Shown here: in pieces, positions 36,923 through 46,295 of the stretch
Numbering within the stretch: the first letter of the stretch is position 1
Layout of the letters: the number at the start of each line of letters is the position of its first letter
Assembly: GCA_012960245.1 (NCBI GenBank)
Contig: DUBO01000012.1
Location: 62,001-126,000 of the forward strand
Source: Candidatus Binatota bacterium
Lineage (GTDB): Bacteria > Desulfobacterota > Binatia > UBA1149
Direction: 5' to 3'
Length of the DNA stretch: 64,000 nucleotides
Made by a program: the position numbers and the translations under genes
The notes under the pieces: model-generated
Seen by the model: only the letters and a program-made list of their open reading frames with translations
Database searches by the model: none
What the model was told of the DNA's origin: nothing

Positions 36923-38038
36923 GTGATGATCGTGGCGGGCGAGGCGTCGGGCGACGCGCAGGCCGCGCGGCTGGTCGCGGCCATGGCCGCTGCCGATAGC
37001 TCGTTGCGGTTTTACGGCGTGGCGGGAGAGCAGATGAAGGCCGCCGGCGTCGAAGCGCTGGCGCGCACTTCGGAGCTCTCGATAATGGGCCTGGGTGAGG
37101 TGCTGAGCGGACTGCGCCGCGTGCTAGGTACCTGGCGCAAGCTCAAGAAAGAACTCGTCGGCGACGACAAGCCCGATCTGCTCGTGCTCGTTGATTTTCC
37201 CGACTTCAACCTTCGCCTCGCGCGCGTCGCCGCCCGCAACCAGGTGCCGGTGTTCTACTACGTCAGTCCCCAGGTATGGGCGTGGCGAAAACGGCGTATC
37301 AGGAGCATAGCCCGGCGCGTGGATCGCATGGTGGTCTTGTTTCCCTTCGAGGTGGAGCTCTACGCCGAGGTGGGGTTGGATGCCCGCTACGTTGGCCACC
37401 CGCTGGCAGAAACCGTAAAGGCTGACCGCGACCGAAAACAGACCCGCGAGCGTTATGGCCTCTCCACCGACAAGCGGCTCGTGGCCCTGCTGCCCGGCAG
37501 CCGCGTGAAAGAAGTCGAGGAACTGCTGCCGGTCATGCTGGAGGCCGCCCGCGGCCTGTCGGACAAGGCCGAATTTGTTGTAGCCCGCGCGCCCGGGTTG
37601 CCCGCGGAGCTGCTGGAATCGCTGCTGGCGCAGAGTGGGCTTGATGTGCCCATGGTAGAAGGGGATACCTACAACCTCGTGGCGGCGGCCGACGCGGTCG
37701 CACTTTCTTCAGGGACGGCGACCGTCGAGTGCGCCGTGCTGGGTTGTCCGATGGTAGTCATGTACCGAGTGACCCGTTTTACCTACGCGATCGTTAAGAG
37801 GCTCATCAAGGTGCCGTGGATAGCCATGCCTAACATACTGCTTGATCGCGAGGCTGTACCCGAGCTGGTGCAGGGGCAGGCCACGGCCGAAGCGCTGGCC
37901 GCAAGGCTCCGCCCGTTGCTCGAGGAGGGCCAGCTGCGCAGCGACATGAAAAGAGACCTCGCGCGCGTGAGTGACATGCTGGTCAAACCCGGGGCGGCCG
38001 GCCGGGCGGCGGCATTGGCAGTGGAGATGATAGCGTGA
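36923..38038 (+). CDS. lpxB: Lipid-A-disaccharide synthase LpxB
   Basis: LpxB joins 2,3-diacylglucosamine-1-phosphate with UDP-2,3-diacylglucosamine. The 371-residue GT19 enzyme shows MIVAGEASGDAQAARLV, YYVSPQVWAWRKRRI, YVGHPLAETV, LLPGSRVKEVEELLPVML and SGTATVECAVLGCPMVVMYR. The start is a GTG directly before an ATG. It overlaps the msbA start by 4 bases. Confidence 0.96.
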   Translation: MMIVAGEASGDAQAARLVAAMAAADSSLRFYGVAGEQMKAAGVEALARTSELSIMGLGEVLSGLRRVLGTWRKLKKELVGDDKPDLLVLVDFPDFNLRLARVAARNQVPVFYYVSPQVWAWRKRRIRSIARRVDRMVVLFPFEVELYAEVGLDARYVGHPLAETVKADRDRKQTRERYGLSTDKRLVALLPGSRVKEVEELLPVMLEAARGLSDKAEFVVARAPGLPAELLESLLAQSGLDVPMVEGDTYNLVAAADAVALSSGTATVECAVLGCPMVVMYRVTRFTYAIVKRLIKVPWIAMPNILLDREAVPELVQGQATAEALAARLRPLLEEGQLRSDMKRDLARVSDMLVKPGAAGRAAALAVEMIA

Positions 38039-39792
38039 TCGAGCGCTCCGAGTCCCTGCGCGTGGGCCGACGCATGCTCGCCTGGGTGCGGCCCTACGTC
38101 TGGCCGTGGTTCGCGGGCGCGCTTCTCTGCATGGTGGCCTACAGCGCCACATCGGGGCTGGTGCCGTGGCTGGTGCGCAGCCTCATCGACGACGTGCTCG
38201 CCGCGGGCGACCTCGAGGCGCTGGCCATGCTGCCGCCTATCATAGTTTCGGTTTTCCTGGCGCGCGGCCTGCTCAACTACGGACAGTCCTACCTGGGCGA
38301 GTACGTCGGCCAGCACATCACGCGCGACATCCGCAACCTGCTCAACCGGCGTATTCAGCGCTTGCCGCTGTCTTACTTTGACAACGCGCAGACGGCGTCC
38401 CTGCTGTCGAGGGTCACCACCGACGTGCTGCTGGTCCGGCAGGCGCTGACCGACGGTGTCGCGGCACTGCTGCGCGACAGCACCACCGTGATCGTGCTGC
38501 TGGGCGTGGCATTTTACCTTGATTTTGAACTGGCCGTCATCTCGTTCCTGGTCTTTCCGGCCGTGGTGGTGCCACTGCAGAGGCTTTCTCGTCGGCTGCG
38601 TCGCTTGAGCCAGGACAGCCTCGACAAGCTCGGAGGCCTTTCGTCGCTGCTGCAGGAGGCCATACAGGGCAACCGGGTGGTCAAGGCTTTCGGCATGGAG
38701 GACTACGAGCAGGAGCGCTTCAACGAGGAGAACAGCCGCCTGCTCAGGCTTTACATGAAGGCCGCGCGCATTAAGGCAATCACCGCGCCGATGATGGAAG
38801 TAGCTGCCGCGTTCTCGATCGCGGCGGTGTTGTGGCTGGGCGGCAGCTCGGTGATAGGCGGCGGCAGGACGGCCGGAGGTTTCATGGCCTTCATAAGTGC
38901 CCTGGCGCTTCTCTACGATCCTTTTAAGAAAGTCGTGCGAACCAACAACACCGTGCAGGTGGGCCTGGGCGCGGCGCTTCGTATCTTTGAACTACTCGAC
39001 CTCGCGCCCGAAGACCAAGGGAGCGGCGGCGGTGAGAAGATCACCGCGATTGGCAGCGGCGTGCGTTTCGAGGGGGTGTGTTTCTCTTACGACGGCAGGG
39101 CCGACGTGCTCGAGGATATCGACCTCGAGATAGCCGCCGGCGAGATGGTGGCCCTCGTGGGTCCCAGCGGTGGAGGTAAGAGCACCATCGCCGACCTGAT
39201 CCCTAGGTTCTATAATGTCGACCGCGGCCGCGTGACCCTGGACGGTCGGAACATAGCTGACTTGGAACTCGAGTCGTTGAGGTCGTTGATCTCCGTGGTC
39301 ACCCAGTCGACCTTCCTGTTCAACGATACGCTGGCAAACAACATCGCCTACGGGCACCCCGAGCGCGACCACGGGGAGGTCGAAAGCGCGGCCGTTGCCG
39401 CCAACGCGCACGAATTCATTTCAAGTTTGCCCCAGGGCTACGACACCGTGACCGGCGAGATGGGAGTGCAGTTGTCGGGGGGCGAGCGGCAACGCGTTGC
39501 TATAGCCCGGGCGCTGCTTAAGGACGCGCCGCTGCTCATACTCGACGAAGCCACGAGCGCTCTCGACACGCAGTCCGAAAGGCTGGTGCAGGAAGCCCTC
39601 GAGCACCTGGTTGAGGGCCGGACCACCTTGGTCATTGCCCACAGGTTGTCTACCGTGAGAAGAGCCGATCGCATAGCCGTGGTGGCGGGCGGGCGCATAG
39701 TGGAGATCGGTACTCACGAGGAACTGCTTGAGCGCGGACAACTCTACAAGAAGCTCCACGACATGCAGTTTGAGGACCGTCCGGCTGCCTGA
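38035..39792 (+). CDS. msbA: Lipid A flippase MsbA (ABC transporter)
   Basis: The 585-residue half-transporter has six TM helices in the first about 320 residues and a C-terminal ATPase with Walker A GPSGGGKSTIADLIPRFY, signature LSGGERQRVAIARALL, Walker B LILDEATSALD and VIAHRLSTVRRAD. Place between lpxB and waaA/lpxK marks it as MsbA, which flips core-lipid A across the inner membrane, rather than another exporter of the same family. Confidence 0.93.
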   Translation: MIERSESLRVGRRMLAWVRPYVWPWFAGALLCMVAYSATSGLVPWLVRSLIDDVLAAGDLEALAMLPPIIVSVFLARGLLNYGQSYLGEYVGQHITRDIRNLLNRRIQRLPLSYFDNAQTASLLSRVTTDVLLVRQALTDGVAALLRDSTTVIVLLGVAFYLDFELAVISFLVFPAVVVPLQRLSRRLRRLSQDSLDKLGGLSSLLQEAIQGNRVVKAFGMEDYEQERFNEENSRLLRLYMKAARIKAITAPMMEVAAAFSIAAVLWLGGSSVIGGGRTAGGFMAFISALALLYDPFKKVVRTNNTVQVGLGAALRIFELLDLAPEDQGSGGGEKITAIGSGVRFEGVCFSYDGRADVLEDIDLEIAAGEMVALVGPSGGGKSTIADLIPRFYNVDRGRVTLDGRNIADLELESLRSLISVVTQSTFLFNDTLANNIAYGHPERDHGEVESAAVAANAHEFISSLPQGYDTVTGEMGVQLSGGERQRVAIARALLKDAPLLILDEATSALDTQSERLVQEALEHLVEGRTTLVIAHRLSTVRRADRIAVVAGGRIVEIGTHEELLERGQLYKKLHDMQFEDRPAA

Positions 39793-39813
39793 GCGGTGGC
39801 TGGGTATTGAGGC

Positions 39814-40518
39814 GTGGCCGGTGGCGGGGGCAGGTTGTGGAGGCGGATGCGGCGCAACCGGCGCTTTGCGGACCTCGAGATCGCCATTGCCGGAACCCTT
39901 GCCGGTTTGCTGCTGCGTTTTCTTACTTTCACCTGCCGCGTCACCTTCGAAGGATTCGACGACCTCGAGCGCAGGTGGGCCGAGCGTAGTCCCGTCGTTC
40001 TCGCCTGCTGGCACGGGCGCTCGTTGATGTTGCCCTTTGTCTACAGTGACCGACAGTTGGGCGTAATGAACAGCGCTCACCGAGACGGCGCTATCATAGC
40101 GCGCGTGCTCGAGGGGCTGGGCCTCACGGTTACCCGTGGCTCTTCGAGCCGCCGGGGCGTGGCCGGGCTGCTGGGCCTGTACCGGCTCATGCATAAGGGC
40201 GTCGATGTGGCGCTCGTTCCAGACGGCCCTCGGGGGCCGGCGGGCGTGGTCAAACCGGGAGTAATAGTCCTGGCGCGCGACGGTGGCCGGCCACTCGTGG
40301 GCTTGTCGTGGAGCGCGAGCCGGGTGTTTCGCCTCGCGAGCTGGGATCGCATGATGGTGCCGGCGCCGTTCAGCCGCGTGCTGGTGGTGGCCGCCCGGGA
40401 GCTCGAACTCGAGCCCGAAGGTGACAACGAACGGGATTGCCGAGAGCTCGAGGCCAGGCTCAAAGCGATCACCCGCCGCGCAGACCAGGCCGTGGGTCGT
40501 GCACCCGAGGACTGTTGA
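39814..40518 (+). CDS. DUF374 acyltransferase, LpxJ-like
   Basis: The 234-residue protein has an N-terminal hydrophobic stretch (about 22-42), then VVLACWHGRSLMLPFVY and LVPDGPRGPAGVVKPGVIVLA, the two signature blocks of DUF374. In Campylobacterota this family includes LpxJ, a late lipid A acyltransferase. Here it lies between msbA and waaA and no LpxL/LpxM-type gene is in view, so the same role is plausible. The start may be the GTG at 39814 or the ATG at 39847 after a GGAGG. The stop overlaps the waaA ATG. Confidence 0.85.
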   Translation: MAGGGGRLWRRMRRNRRFADLEIAIAGTLAGLLLRFLTFTCRVTFEGFDDLERRWAERSPVVLACWHGRSLMLPFVYSDRQLGVMNSAHRDGAIIARVLEGLGLTVTRGSSSRRGVAGLLGLYRLMHKGVDVALVPDGPRGPAGVVKPGVIVLARDGGRPLVGLSWSASRVFRLASWDRMMVPAPFSRVLVVAARELELEPEGDNERDCRELEARLKAITRRADQAVGRAPEDC

Positions 40519-41825
40519 TGGTGGAGAGAGGCAAGCCTGTGCAGCCTGGGGCGGGAGTAAACCCGGCGGCGGCCTGGTTTGCCCGCCGCGTGTACTCGCT
40601 GCTGGCCGGCCTGGTAGTAATGCTGGCGAGGGTTTACCGGCGTACGGCAGGCGAGGGGACGCGCCGGCGCGAAGAGATCGTTGGCAGGCTTGCCGGCTGG
40701 ACCGGGGACGTCGGGCTGCTTGCTGACTTGAATGGGTGCACCTGGGTACACGCTGCTTCGGTGGGGGAGGTGCAGCTGGCCAGGCCGCTGCTGGCGCGCC
40801 TGGCCGAGGCTCGCCCCGATCTCCCGCTGCTGCTGACCTGTAACACCGCGACCGGCTTGCAGCTGGCCGTGAAGTCGTCGGCGACGTCGGCGAGGTTTTT
40901 TCCTTTCGACTCATCGCCGATCATGGCGCGCGTACTTGATGCCCTGAAGCCTTCGCTGTTCGTCTTTGTCGAGACCGAGATCTGGCCTTGCCTGCTCAAC
41001 GAGTTGGCCCACAGGAAGATACCCAGTGTCATGGTCAACGCGCGCGTGTCTAAAGTTAGTTTTCCTCGCTACCGGCGGGTGCGCTGGCTGGTGGGACCCG
41101 CACTGGCAGGCGTAAACGCTGTGCTCGCCCGCGATCGCAAAAGTGCCGACAGGCTGGGCACCCTAGGGGCCGTCGCCGTGACGGTAGTGGGCGACCTCAA
41201 GCACGACGGCCTGGCCGCTGCCGAAGTCACAGCGACTCCCAACCTGCTCGCGGCCGCTGAAGGCTCCTTGCCGGTGCTGGTCGCCGCCTCTACCCGTGAG
41301 GGCGAGGAAGAACTGGTGTTGGCCGCGTTCGAAGGCCTGCGCGATCGTGCGCGGCTGGTTGTGGCGCCTCGCCATTCCGAGAGGACCGCCGAGGTAGAGG
41401 GCCTGCTCGTCCGGCGAGGAATGCGCTACAAGCTGCTGGGGGAGGGCGACACGGCCGGTGACTGGGAGGTGCTGGTCATCGACACCGTGGGCAAGCTGCG
41501 AGGGTTTTTTGCTGCCGCGCGCGCCGTGTTCGTGGGCGGCAGCCTGGTAGATAAGGGCGGGCACAATCTTCTCGAACCCGCGGCTTATGCGACCGCCGTC
41601 TGCGCAGGGTCCCACCTGGACAATGTTCAGGACCAATCGGCGGCGCTGCTGGCTGGAGGTGGCATAGAGCTGGTGGCCGATACCGAGGCCCTCGCAGCGG
41701 TGTGGAACGACTGGGTGGATGATGAGAACAAGGCCGCACAGGTTGGTGAGGCTGCCCGCGACGTGGTCCGGAGCAGCGGCGGTGCGCTCGACGCCACGAT
41801 GGCCGTACTGGAGGGCTTGTTGTGA
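40518..41825 (+). CDS. waaA: Kdo transferase WaaA (KdtA)
   Basis: WaaA adds Kdo to lipid IVA. The 435-residue protein has an N-terminal membrane anchor (YSLLAGLVVMLARVYRR), the GT30 motif VHAASVGEVQLARPLL with the catalytic Glu, FVETEIWPCLLNEL, VVGDLKHDG and a C-terminal FVGGSLVDKGGHNLLEPAAY. I chose the ATG at 40518 (TGATG overlap); the longer frame from 40437 lies inside the DUF374 gene. It overlaps lpxK by 4 bases. Confidence 0.95.
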   Translation: MVERGKPVQPGAGVNPAAAWFARRVYSLLAGLVVMLARVYRRTAGEGTRRREEIVGRLAGWTGDVGLLADLNGCTWVHAASVGEVQLARPLLARLAEARPDLPLLLTCNTATGLQLAVKSSATSARFFPFDSSPIMARVLDALKPSLFVFVETEIWPCLLNELAHRKIPSVMVNARVSKVSFPRYRRVRWLVGPALAGVNAVLARDRKSADRLGTLGAVAVTVVGDLKHDGLAAAEVTATPNLLAAAEGSLPVLVAASTREGEEELVLAAFEGLRDRARLVVAPRHSERTAEVEGLLVRRGMRYKLLGEGDTAGDWEVLVIDTVGKLRGFFAAARAVFVGGSLVDKGGHNLLEPAAYATAVCAGSHLDNVQDQSAALLAGGGIELVADTEALAAVWNDWVDDENKAAQVGEAARDVVRSSGGALDATMAVLEGLL

Positions 41826-42916
41826 GCGCAGCCAGGGGGCGGCCCGCCTTGTTGGCGAGCTTGTGGTACTCGCCGGCACCGGCCTGGCGCCTGGCCCGCC
41901 TGCTGCTCGCGCCCCTGTCCCTGCTGTACTGGCTCGTGCTGTACCTGCGCAACGCCGCCTGGGACTCCGGATTGTTGCGCGTCCGGAGCGTGGGGTTACC
42001 GGTGTTGTGCGTGGGCAACATCAATTCGGGCGGAACCGGCAAGACACCGCTAGTGATCTGGTTGGTCAATTCGTTGAAAAAGCGTGGCTACACTGCTTCC
42101 GTTGTCAGTCGTGGCTACGGGGCCAGCGGCGATGTTGATCGCGTGGACGCCGCCCGGTCCGGGGCGGGCTCCAATCGATCTGCCGACGAGGCAGTGCTCG
42201 TGGCTCGTCGTTGCGACTGCACGGTGGTGACCGCTGCAGACCGGTTGGCGGCTTGTCGTCTTGCCGAGCGGGAAGCCGGCGTCGACCTGTTGATTCTCGA
42301 CGATGGCTTTCAGCACCGGCGGCTCGCTCGCGACCTTGATCTCGTGTTGCTTGCCGTGGGCGACCGGGATGCGCGATTACTTCCGCGCGGTCCGCTGCGC
42401 GAACCTGCTTCGGCGTTGCGCAGGGCTGACATCATTGTCGAAAACGCTGGCGGAGAGAGTGGCCCGATGGTGTCCCGGCGGGCAGTGGGGCTCGTGGACA
42501 GGGTATCGAGCGACGCCGAGCCGGGTTCGCTCGAGCGGTTGCGCGGGCAGCGCGTGGTGGTGATCTGTGGCATTGCGGCGCCGGCCGCTTTCGTTGACAT
42601 GCTGGGCTCCTGCGCTGCGTTGGTAGAAGAGGTCTACGCCTTTGCCGATCACCACGACTACGAGCCGGGCGACCTCGATCCCCTGCGCGCGGCGCAGCGA
42701 AACGGCGCCCTGCTGCTGACGACGGAAAAAGACCTCGTCAAGCTCGAAGCTTTCGTCGACGATGGGTTCAGCCCGCTGGCGCTCAGGCTCGGGCTGGAAG
42801 TAGAAGGCGGCCCCGCGTTGCTCGACGCGGTAGTGGATGCACTTGACCTGAAAGCGCGTGGGCCGCATCATCAGCGGTCTGGCGCGCCCCGGGGCGACGC
42901 GGGAATCAATAAATGA
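41822..42916 (+). CDS. lpxK: Tetraacyldisaccharide 4'-kinase LpxK
   Basis: LpxK phosphorylates the 4' position to give lipid IVA. The 364-residue protein has an N-terminal membrane helix (about 24-42), P-loop NINSGGTGKTPLVIWLV, ASVVSRGYG, SADEAVLVARR, DLLILDDGFQHRRLARDLD and a final LTTEKDLVKLE. The start is GTG. It overlaps the epimerase gene by 4 bases. Confidence 0.95.
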   Translation: MSAARGRPALLASLWYSPAPAWRLARLLLAPLSLLYWLVLYLRNAAWDSGLLRVRSVGLPVLCVGNINSGGTGKTPLVIWLVNSLKKRGYTASVVSRGYGASGDVDRVDAARSGAGSNRSADEAVLVARRCDCTVVTAADRLAACRLAEREAGVDLLILDDGFQHRRLARDLDLVLLAVGDRDARLLPRGPLREPASALRRADIIVENAGGESGPMVSRRAVGLVDRVSSDAEPGSLERLRGQRVVVICGIAAPAAFVDMLGSCAALVEEVYAFADHHDYEPGDLDPLRAAQRNGALLLTTEKDLVKLEAFVDDGFSPLALRLGLEVEGGPALLDAVVDALDLKARGPHHQRSGAPRGDAGINK

Positions 42917-43881
42917 AGGCCTTGGTGACCGGTGCTGCGGGGTTTGTTGGCTCCTCTTTAAGCGATGCTTTGCTCGAGGCTGGCCACGAGGTGACGGGTG
43001 TCGACTGCTTTATCGACTACTACGCCCGTGCCCTCAAGGAAGACAATCTAGAGAAGGCCAGGCTGTCGTCGTCGTACAACTTCGTCGAGGCGAGCCTGGT
43101 TGACGCGGAGCTCTCCGGGCTGCTCGAAGGGGTGGACTGGGTCTTTCACCAGGCTGCCCAGGCTGGCGTCAGGGCCAGCTGGGGCGCTGACTTCAGGATC
43201 TACAGCGACAACAACGTTTACGCTACGCAGCGATTGCTCGAAGCCTGCCTTGCGGCTTCGGTCTCCAAGCTGGTGTACGCCTCTTCGTCGTCGGTTTACG
43301 GCGACACGCGGGATCTTCCCATGACAGAGAGCAGCGCCACGCGTCCGGTGTCGCCCTACGGCGTGACCAAACTGGCGGGCGAGCACTTGGTGTCCCTGTA
43401 CAGTGTTAACTATGGTTTGCCGACGGTGGCCTTGCGCTACTTCACAGTTTACGGGCCCCGCCAACGCCCCGACATGGCTTTCAACCGCTTTATTCGATCT
43501 ACTCTTGAAGGTGGGGAGATCACGCTCTACGGTGACGGTGAGCAGTCGAGGGATTTTACTTTCGTGGACGACATCGTAGCCGCTAACATGGCGGCTGCCG
43601 CGGCGCCGGTTACGGGCGAGTTGCTCAACATAGGCGGCGGCTCGCGCATAACCGTCAACGAAGTGTTGGCCCTCATTGGCGATATCACCGGCCGCGAGCC
43701 CCAGGTGAAACGGCACGACAAGCAGAAAGGTGACGTCGTTCATACAGTAGCCGACACCAGCCGAGCGCTTGAGCTCATAGGCTACAAACCGGCCGTCGGC
43801 TTAAGAGAAGGTTTGAGCCGCGAGCGCGACTGGTTGCAGTCGCTCGACGCGGGGCTTATCGCGGCCATGGGGGCAGCATGA
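42913..43881 (+). CDS. NAD-dependent sugar epimerase/dehydratase
   Basis: This 322-residue extended SDR protein has the cofactor loop VTGAAGFVGSSLSDALL, VFHQAAQAGVRASWG, YASSSSVYGD, catalytic YGVTK and RYFTVYGPRQRPDMAFNRF. The pattern DCFIDYY and RPDMAF resembles UDP-glucuronate 4-epimerase-type proteins, but the substrate cannot be fixed by eye. Its place inside the lipid A/Kdo run suggests it supplies a nucleotide sugar for the LPS core. It overlaps lpxK and the Trm112-like gene by 4 bases each. Confidence 0.88.
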   Translation: MKALVTGAAGFVGSSLSDALLEAGHEVTGVDCFIDYYARALKEDNLEKARLSSSYNFVEASLVDAELSGLLEGVDWVFHQAAQAGVRASWGADFRIYSDNNVYATQRLLEACLAASVSKLVYASSSSVYGDTRDLPMTESSATRPVSPYGVTKLAGEHLVSLYSVNYGLPTVALRYFTVYGPRQRPDMAFNRFIRSTLEGGEITLYGDGEQSRDFTFVDDIVAANMAAAAAPVTGELLNIGGGSRITVNEVLALIGDITGREPQVKRHDKQKGDVVHTVADTSRALELIGYKPAVGLREGLSRERDWLQSLDAGLIAAMGAA

Positions 43882-44045
43882 AAAACGATCCCGGTCTCCT
43901 CGACGTCCTGGCCTGCCCGTCCTGCAAGGGGCGCTTGCAGTATACCAGCGGCGAGAAACTTCTCTGCGACGCCTGCCGCCTCGTCTTTGACGTGAAAGAC
44001 GGCGTGCCGGTTCTTCTCGTAGAAGAGGCGGAGCCGGCCGACTGA
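43878..44045 (+). CDS. Trm112/YcaR-like small zinc-ribbon protein
   Basis: This 55-residue gene is easy to miss because of its size. It reads MKNDPGLLDVLACPSCKGRL, then a second CxxC in CDACRL, then DGVPVLLVEEA. That is the UPF0434/Trm112 pattern (LLDVLACPxCKGxL ... IPVLL). In E. coli the homologue YcaR sits next to lpxK, and here it is one gene away, which supports it. Both CxxC pairs are present. The ATG overlaps the epimerase stop. Confidence 0.9.
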   Translation: MKNDPGLLDVLACPSCKGRLQYTSGEKLLCDACRLVFDVKDGVPVLLVEEAEPAD

Positions 44046-44063
44046 AGTGGGGGCTTTGTCCAG

Positions 44064-44786
44064 GTGGCCCTGAACCTTCCCGAAGGATACGAGGACCTCG
44101 ACAGGGGTTCAGTAAGGGTGGTGGCTGCCCGTCTCGACCTGGAAGAAATGACCGGGTTGCTTTGCGGGGCTGACCGCGACGAGGCCGGCGAAGCCGTCAG
44201 CGGTGGTCGTGGCGGAACCCGGCGAGTGGTGTTGCCCGGTGGCCGAGCCGTTTACGTGCGCCACTACCTGCGCGGCGGCATGATGCGGTTTCTCAGCCGT
44301 GACCTTTACCTCGCCCGCCCGGCTCGGCCGTTGCGCGAGCTCGCGGTCACCCACTATGCCCGTGCATCGGGTTGTCCGGTGCCGCAGGTGCTGGCGGTCT
44401 GCGTGGAAGAGGCGGGGATGTTTTACAGGGGCTGGATGGTTACCGGTGAGCTGGAAGGGACCAGCTCCCTGTTCGATCTGTTTGCGAGCTCTGACGAGGC
44501 CGGTCAAAAAAGACTGCTGCGGGCCGCGGGCCTCGCGATCCGCAGCCTGCACGACGCGGGGGTCTATCACCCCGACCTCACAGGCCAGAATCTGCTTGTA
44601 GACCGGGACGGTGATGCCTGGGTCATTGATTTTGATCGCGCGTGGTTGGGCAGGCCCAACGTGACTCGTCATGCCGATGCGGCCCGCGATCGCTTCTGGC
44701 GTTCGATGGTCAAAATGTCGGCCCTCGCAGGCACGGCGCTTGACGGCGAACAGCGACGCTGGCTTGAGTGGGGCTACCGGGGGTAG
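44064..44786 (+). CDS. LPS sugar kinase, KdkA/WaaP-like
   Basis: The 240-residue protein has a protein-kinase-like fold: GGRAVYVRHYLRGGMMRF with RHYLRGG, ELAVTHYARASG, MVTGELEGTSSLFDLF, catalytic loop YHPDLTGQNLLVD and metal-binding WVIDFDRA. That pattern matches KdkA and WaaP, which phosphorylate Kdo or heptose in the LPS inner core. Presence of waaA upstream fits Kdo as substrate, though heptose is not excluded. The start is GTG at 44064, 18 bases after the Trm112-like gene. Confidence 0.82.
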   Translation: MALNLPEGYEDLDRGSVRVVAARLDLEEMTGLLCGADRDEAGEAVSGGRGGTRRVVLPGGRAVYVRHYLRGGMMRFLSRDLYLARPARPLRELAVTHYARASGCPVPQVLAVCVEEAGMFYRGWMVTGELEGTSSLFDLFASSDEAGQKRLLRAAGLAIRSLHDAGVYHPDLTGQNLLVDRDGDAWVIDFDRAWLGRPNVTRHADAARDRFWRSMVKMSALAGTALDGEQRRWLEWGYRG

Positions 44787-44795
44787 GGTGTTGTC

Positions 44796-45668
44796 GTGAA
44801 GAGCATGACGGGATTTGGGACGGCCTCAGGCGTGGTCGAAGAAACAACCTTGCTGGTCGAAATACGTTCGGTCAATCAGCGCAACCTGGACGTCAAGGTA
44901 TCGCTACCGCGCGAGTACGGACGCTGGGAGAGTGAGTTTCGCCGCACGGTGGGGGCGATTGTAGAACGCGGTCGCGTTGAGCTGTACATCGGACGCAACT
45001 CTCAGCAGGGCCCGGGCTCGGTCAAGGTCAACAGCAGGGCGGCGCAGGCGTGGATCAAGGCATGGAGGTCGCTGCAGAAGGAGTTTGGACTGCAAGGAGA
45101 GCTAGAGCTTTCCCTGCTGCAGGGCAGGAGCGATATTTTCGTGGTAAGCGAGCGCGCTTCGGTGGCAGCCGAGGAGCTGGCCGTCGTTCGCGGGCTGCTC
45201 GATAAGGCGCTGCAGGCCCACCTCCGTGATCGCAAGCGCGAGGGGGGATACTTGAAAAAGGATATGCTGGGCCGCCTGCGCGTGCTGGGCAAGACCGCGG
45301 GGGGGCTTGAGAAGATATGCCGGGGTATGGCCGGCCGGCTACGAACCAGGCTGGAAAGCCGCGTGGCTGACCTTCTCGGATCGGGACGGATCGACGAGGC
45401 CCGCCTGGCCCAGGAGGTAGCGCTTTTGGCCGACCGCACCGACGTGACCGAAGAACTCGTCCGACTCGACAGCCACGTGGACGCCTTGGTGGAACTCACC
45501 CGCGTGCAGGGGCCCATTGGCAAGAGGTTCGACTTCCTCCTGCAGGAAGTAGGCAGGGAATTGAACACGATTTCGTCCAAGGTGGGGGAGCTGGCCGTGA
45601 AAAATCTGGTGCTCGACGGTAAGGTCGAGATGGAGCGGCTGCGAGAGCAGGTGCAGAACGTGGAGTAA
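44796..45668 (+). CDS. yicC: YicC-family endoribonuclease-like protein
   Basis: The 290-residue chain begins MKSMTGFGTASG, the invariant YicC N-terminus, with VEIRSVNQRNLDVKVSLP and a C-terminal LDFLLQEVGRELNTISSK. YicC proteins have endoribonuclease activity. The order yicC-gmk is conserved across proteobacteria. The start is GTG, 9 bases after the kinase gene. Confidence 0.95.
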   Translation: MKSMTGFGTASGVVEETTLLVEIRSVNQRNLDVKVSLPREYGRWESEFRRTVGAIVERGRVELYIGRNSQQGPGSVKVNSRAAQAWIKAWRSLQKEFGLQGELELSLLQGRSDIFVVSERASVAAEELAVVRGLLDKALQAHLRDRKREGGYLKKDMLGRLRVLGKTAGGLEKICRGMAGRLRTRLESRVADLLGSGRIDEARLAQEVALLADRTDVTEELVRLDSHVDALVELTRVQGPIGKRFDFLLQEVGRELNTISSKVGELAVKNLVLDGKVEMERLREQVQNVE

Positions 45669-45674
45669 GCGGCA

Positions 45675-46295
45675 GTGAGTGGCAGGCTTTTTATCTTTTC
45701 GGGGCCGTCGGGTTCTGGCAAATCTACCATATGCGCGGGCTTACTCGATACCTTTGCCGATCTTGAAATCTCGCTTTCAACCACCACCCGGCCACCGCGT
45801 GAGGGCGAAACCGATGGCGTGGAATACCTGTTTGTCGACGACGTCGAGTTTGACCGCATGGTCAAGGAGGGGTTGTTTGCCGAATGGGCCACCGTTCACC
45901 GTCATCGTTACGGCACTTCGCTGGCGGCAGTAGAAGCCGCCCTTGGCGAAGGCAACAAGCTTCTTCTCGATGTCGATGTGCAGGGCGCAGCGGCGATCCG
46001 GAAGCTGTACCCCGATGCCGTGGCTACCTTCCTGCTGCCACCTTCGCGGGAAGTGCTGGCCGCCCGCCTGGCCGCACGCGGTACCGACAGCGATGAAGTC
46101 ATAGGCCACCGCCTGGCTGAAGTGGCTGCCGAATTAGCCAGGGTGGCCGACTACGACCACTGCGTGGTCAACGACGATCTCGAAGTTGCCAAGGCTGCCT
46201 GCGCCGACATAGTACGCGGTTCCAGCAGCCGGGTGACCAGTCCCTTGGAGGGCCCTGCAAGGGCGGTGCTGGATTCTTTTGAGGAAAAGGATTGA
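45675..46295 (+). CDS. gmk: Guanylate kinase
   Basis: Gmk converts GMP to GDP. The 206-residue protein has P-loop FSGPSGSGKSTI, the GMP-binding STTTRPPREGETDGVEYLFV, AEWATVHRHRYGTS and LLDVDVQGAAAI. The start is GTG, 6 bases after yicC. The usual rpoZ between gmk and spoT is missing; instead gmk overlaps the Rel/SpoT gene by 4 bases. Confidence 0.96.
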   Translation: MSGRLFIFSGPSGSGKSTICAGLLDTFADLEISLSTTTRPPREGETDGVEYLFVDDVEFDRMVKEGLFAEWATVHRHRYGTSLAAVEAALGEGNKLLLDVDVQGAAAIRKLYPDAVATFLLPPSREVLAARLAARGTDSDEVIGHRLAEVAAELARVADYDHCVVNDDLEVAKAACADIVRGSSSRVTSPLEGPARAVLDSFEEKD

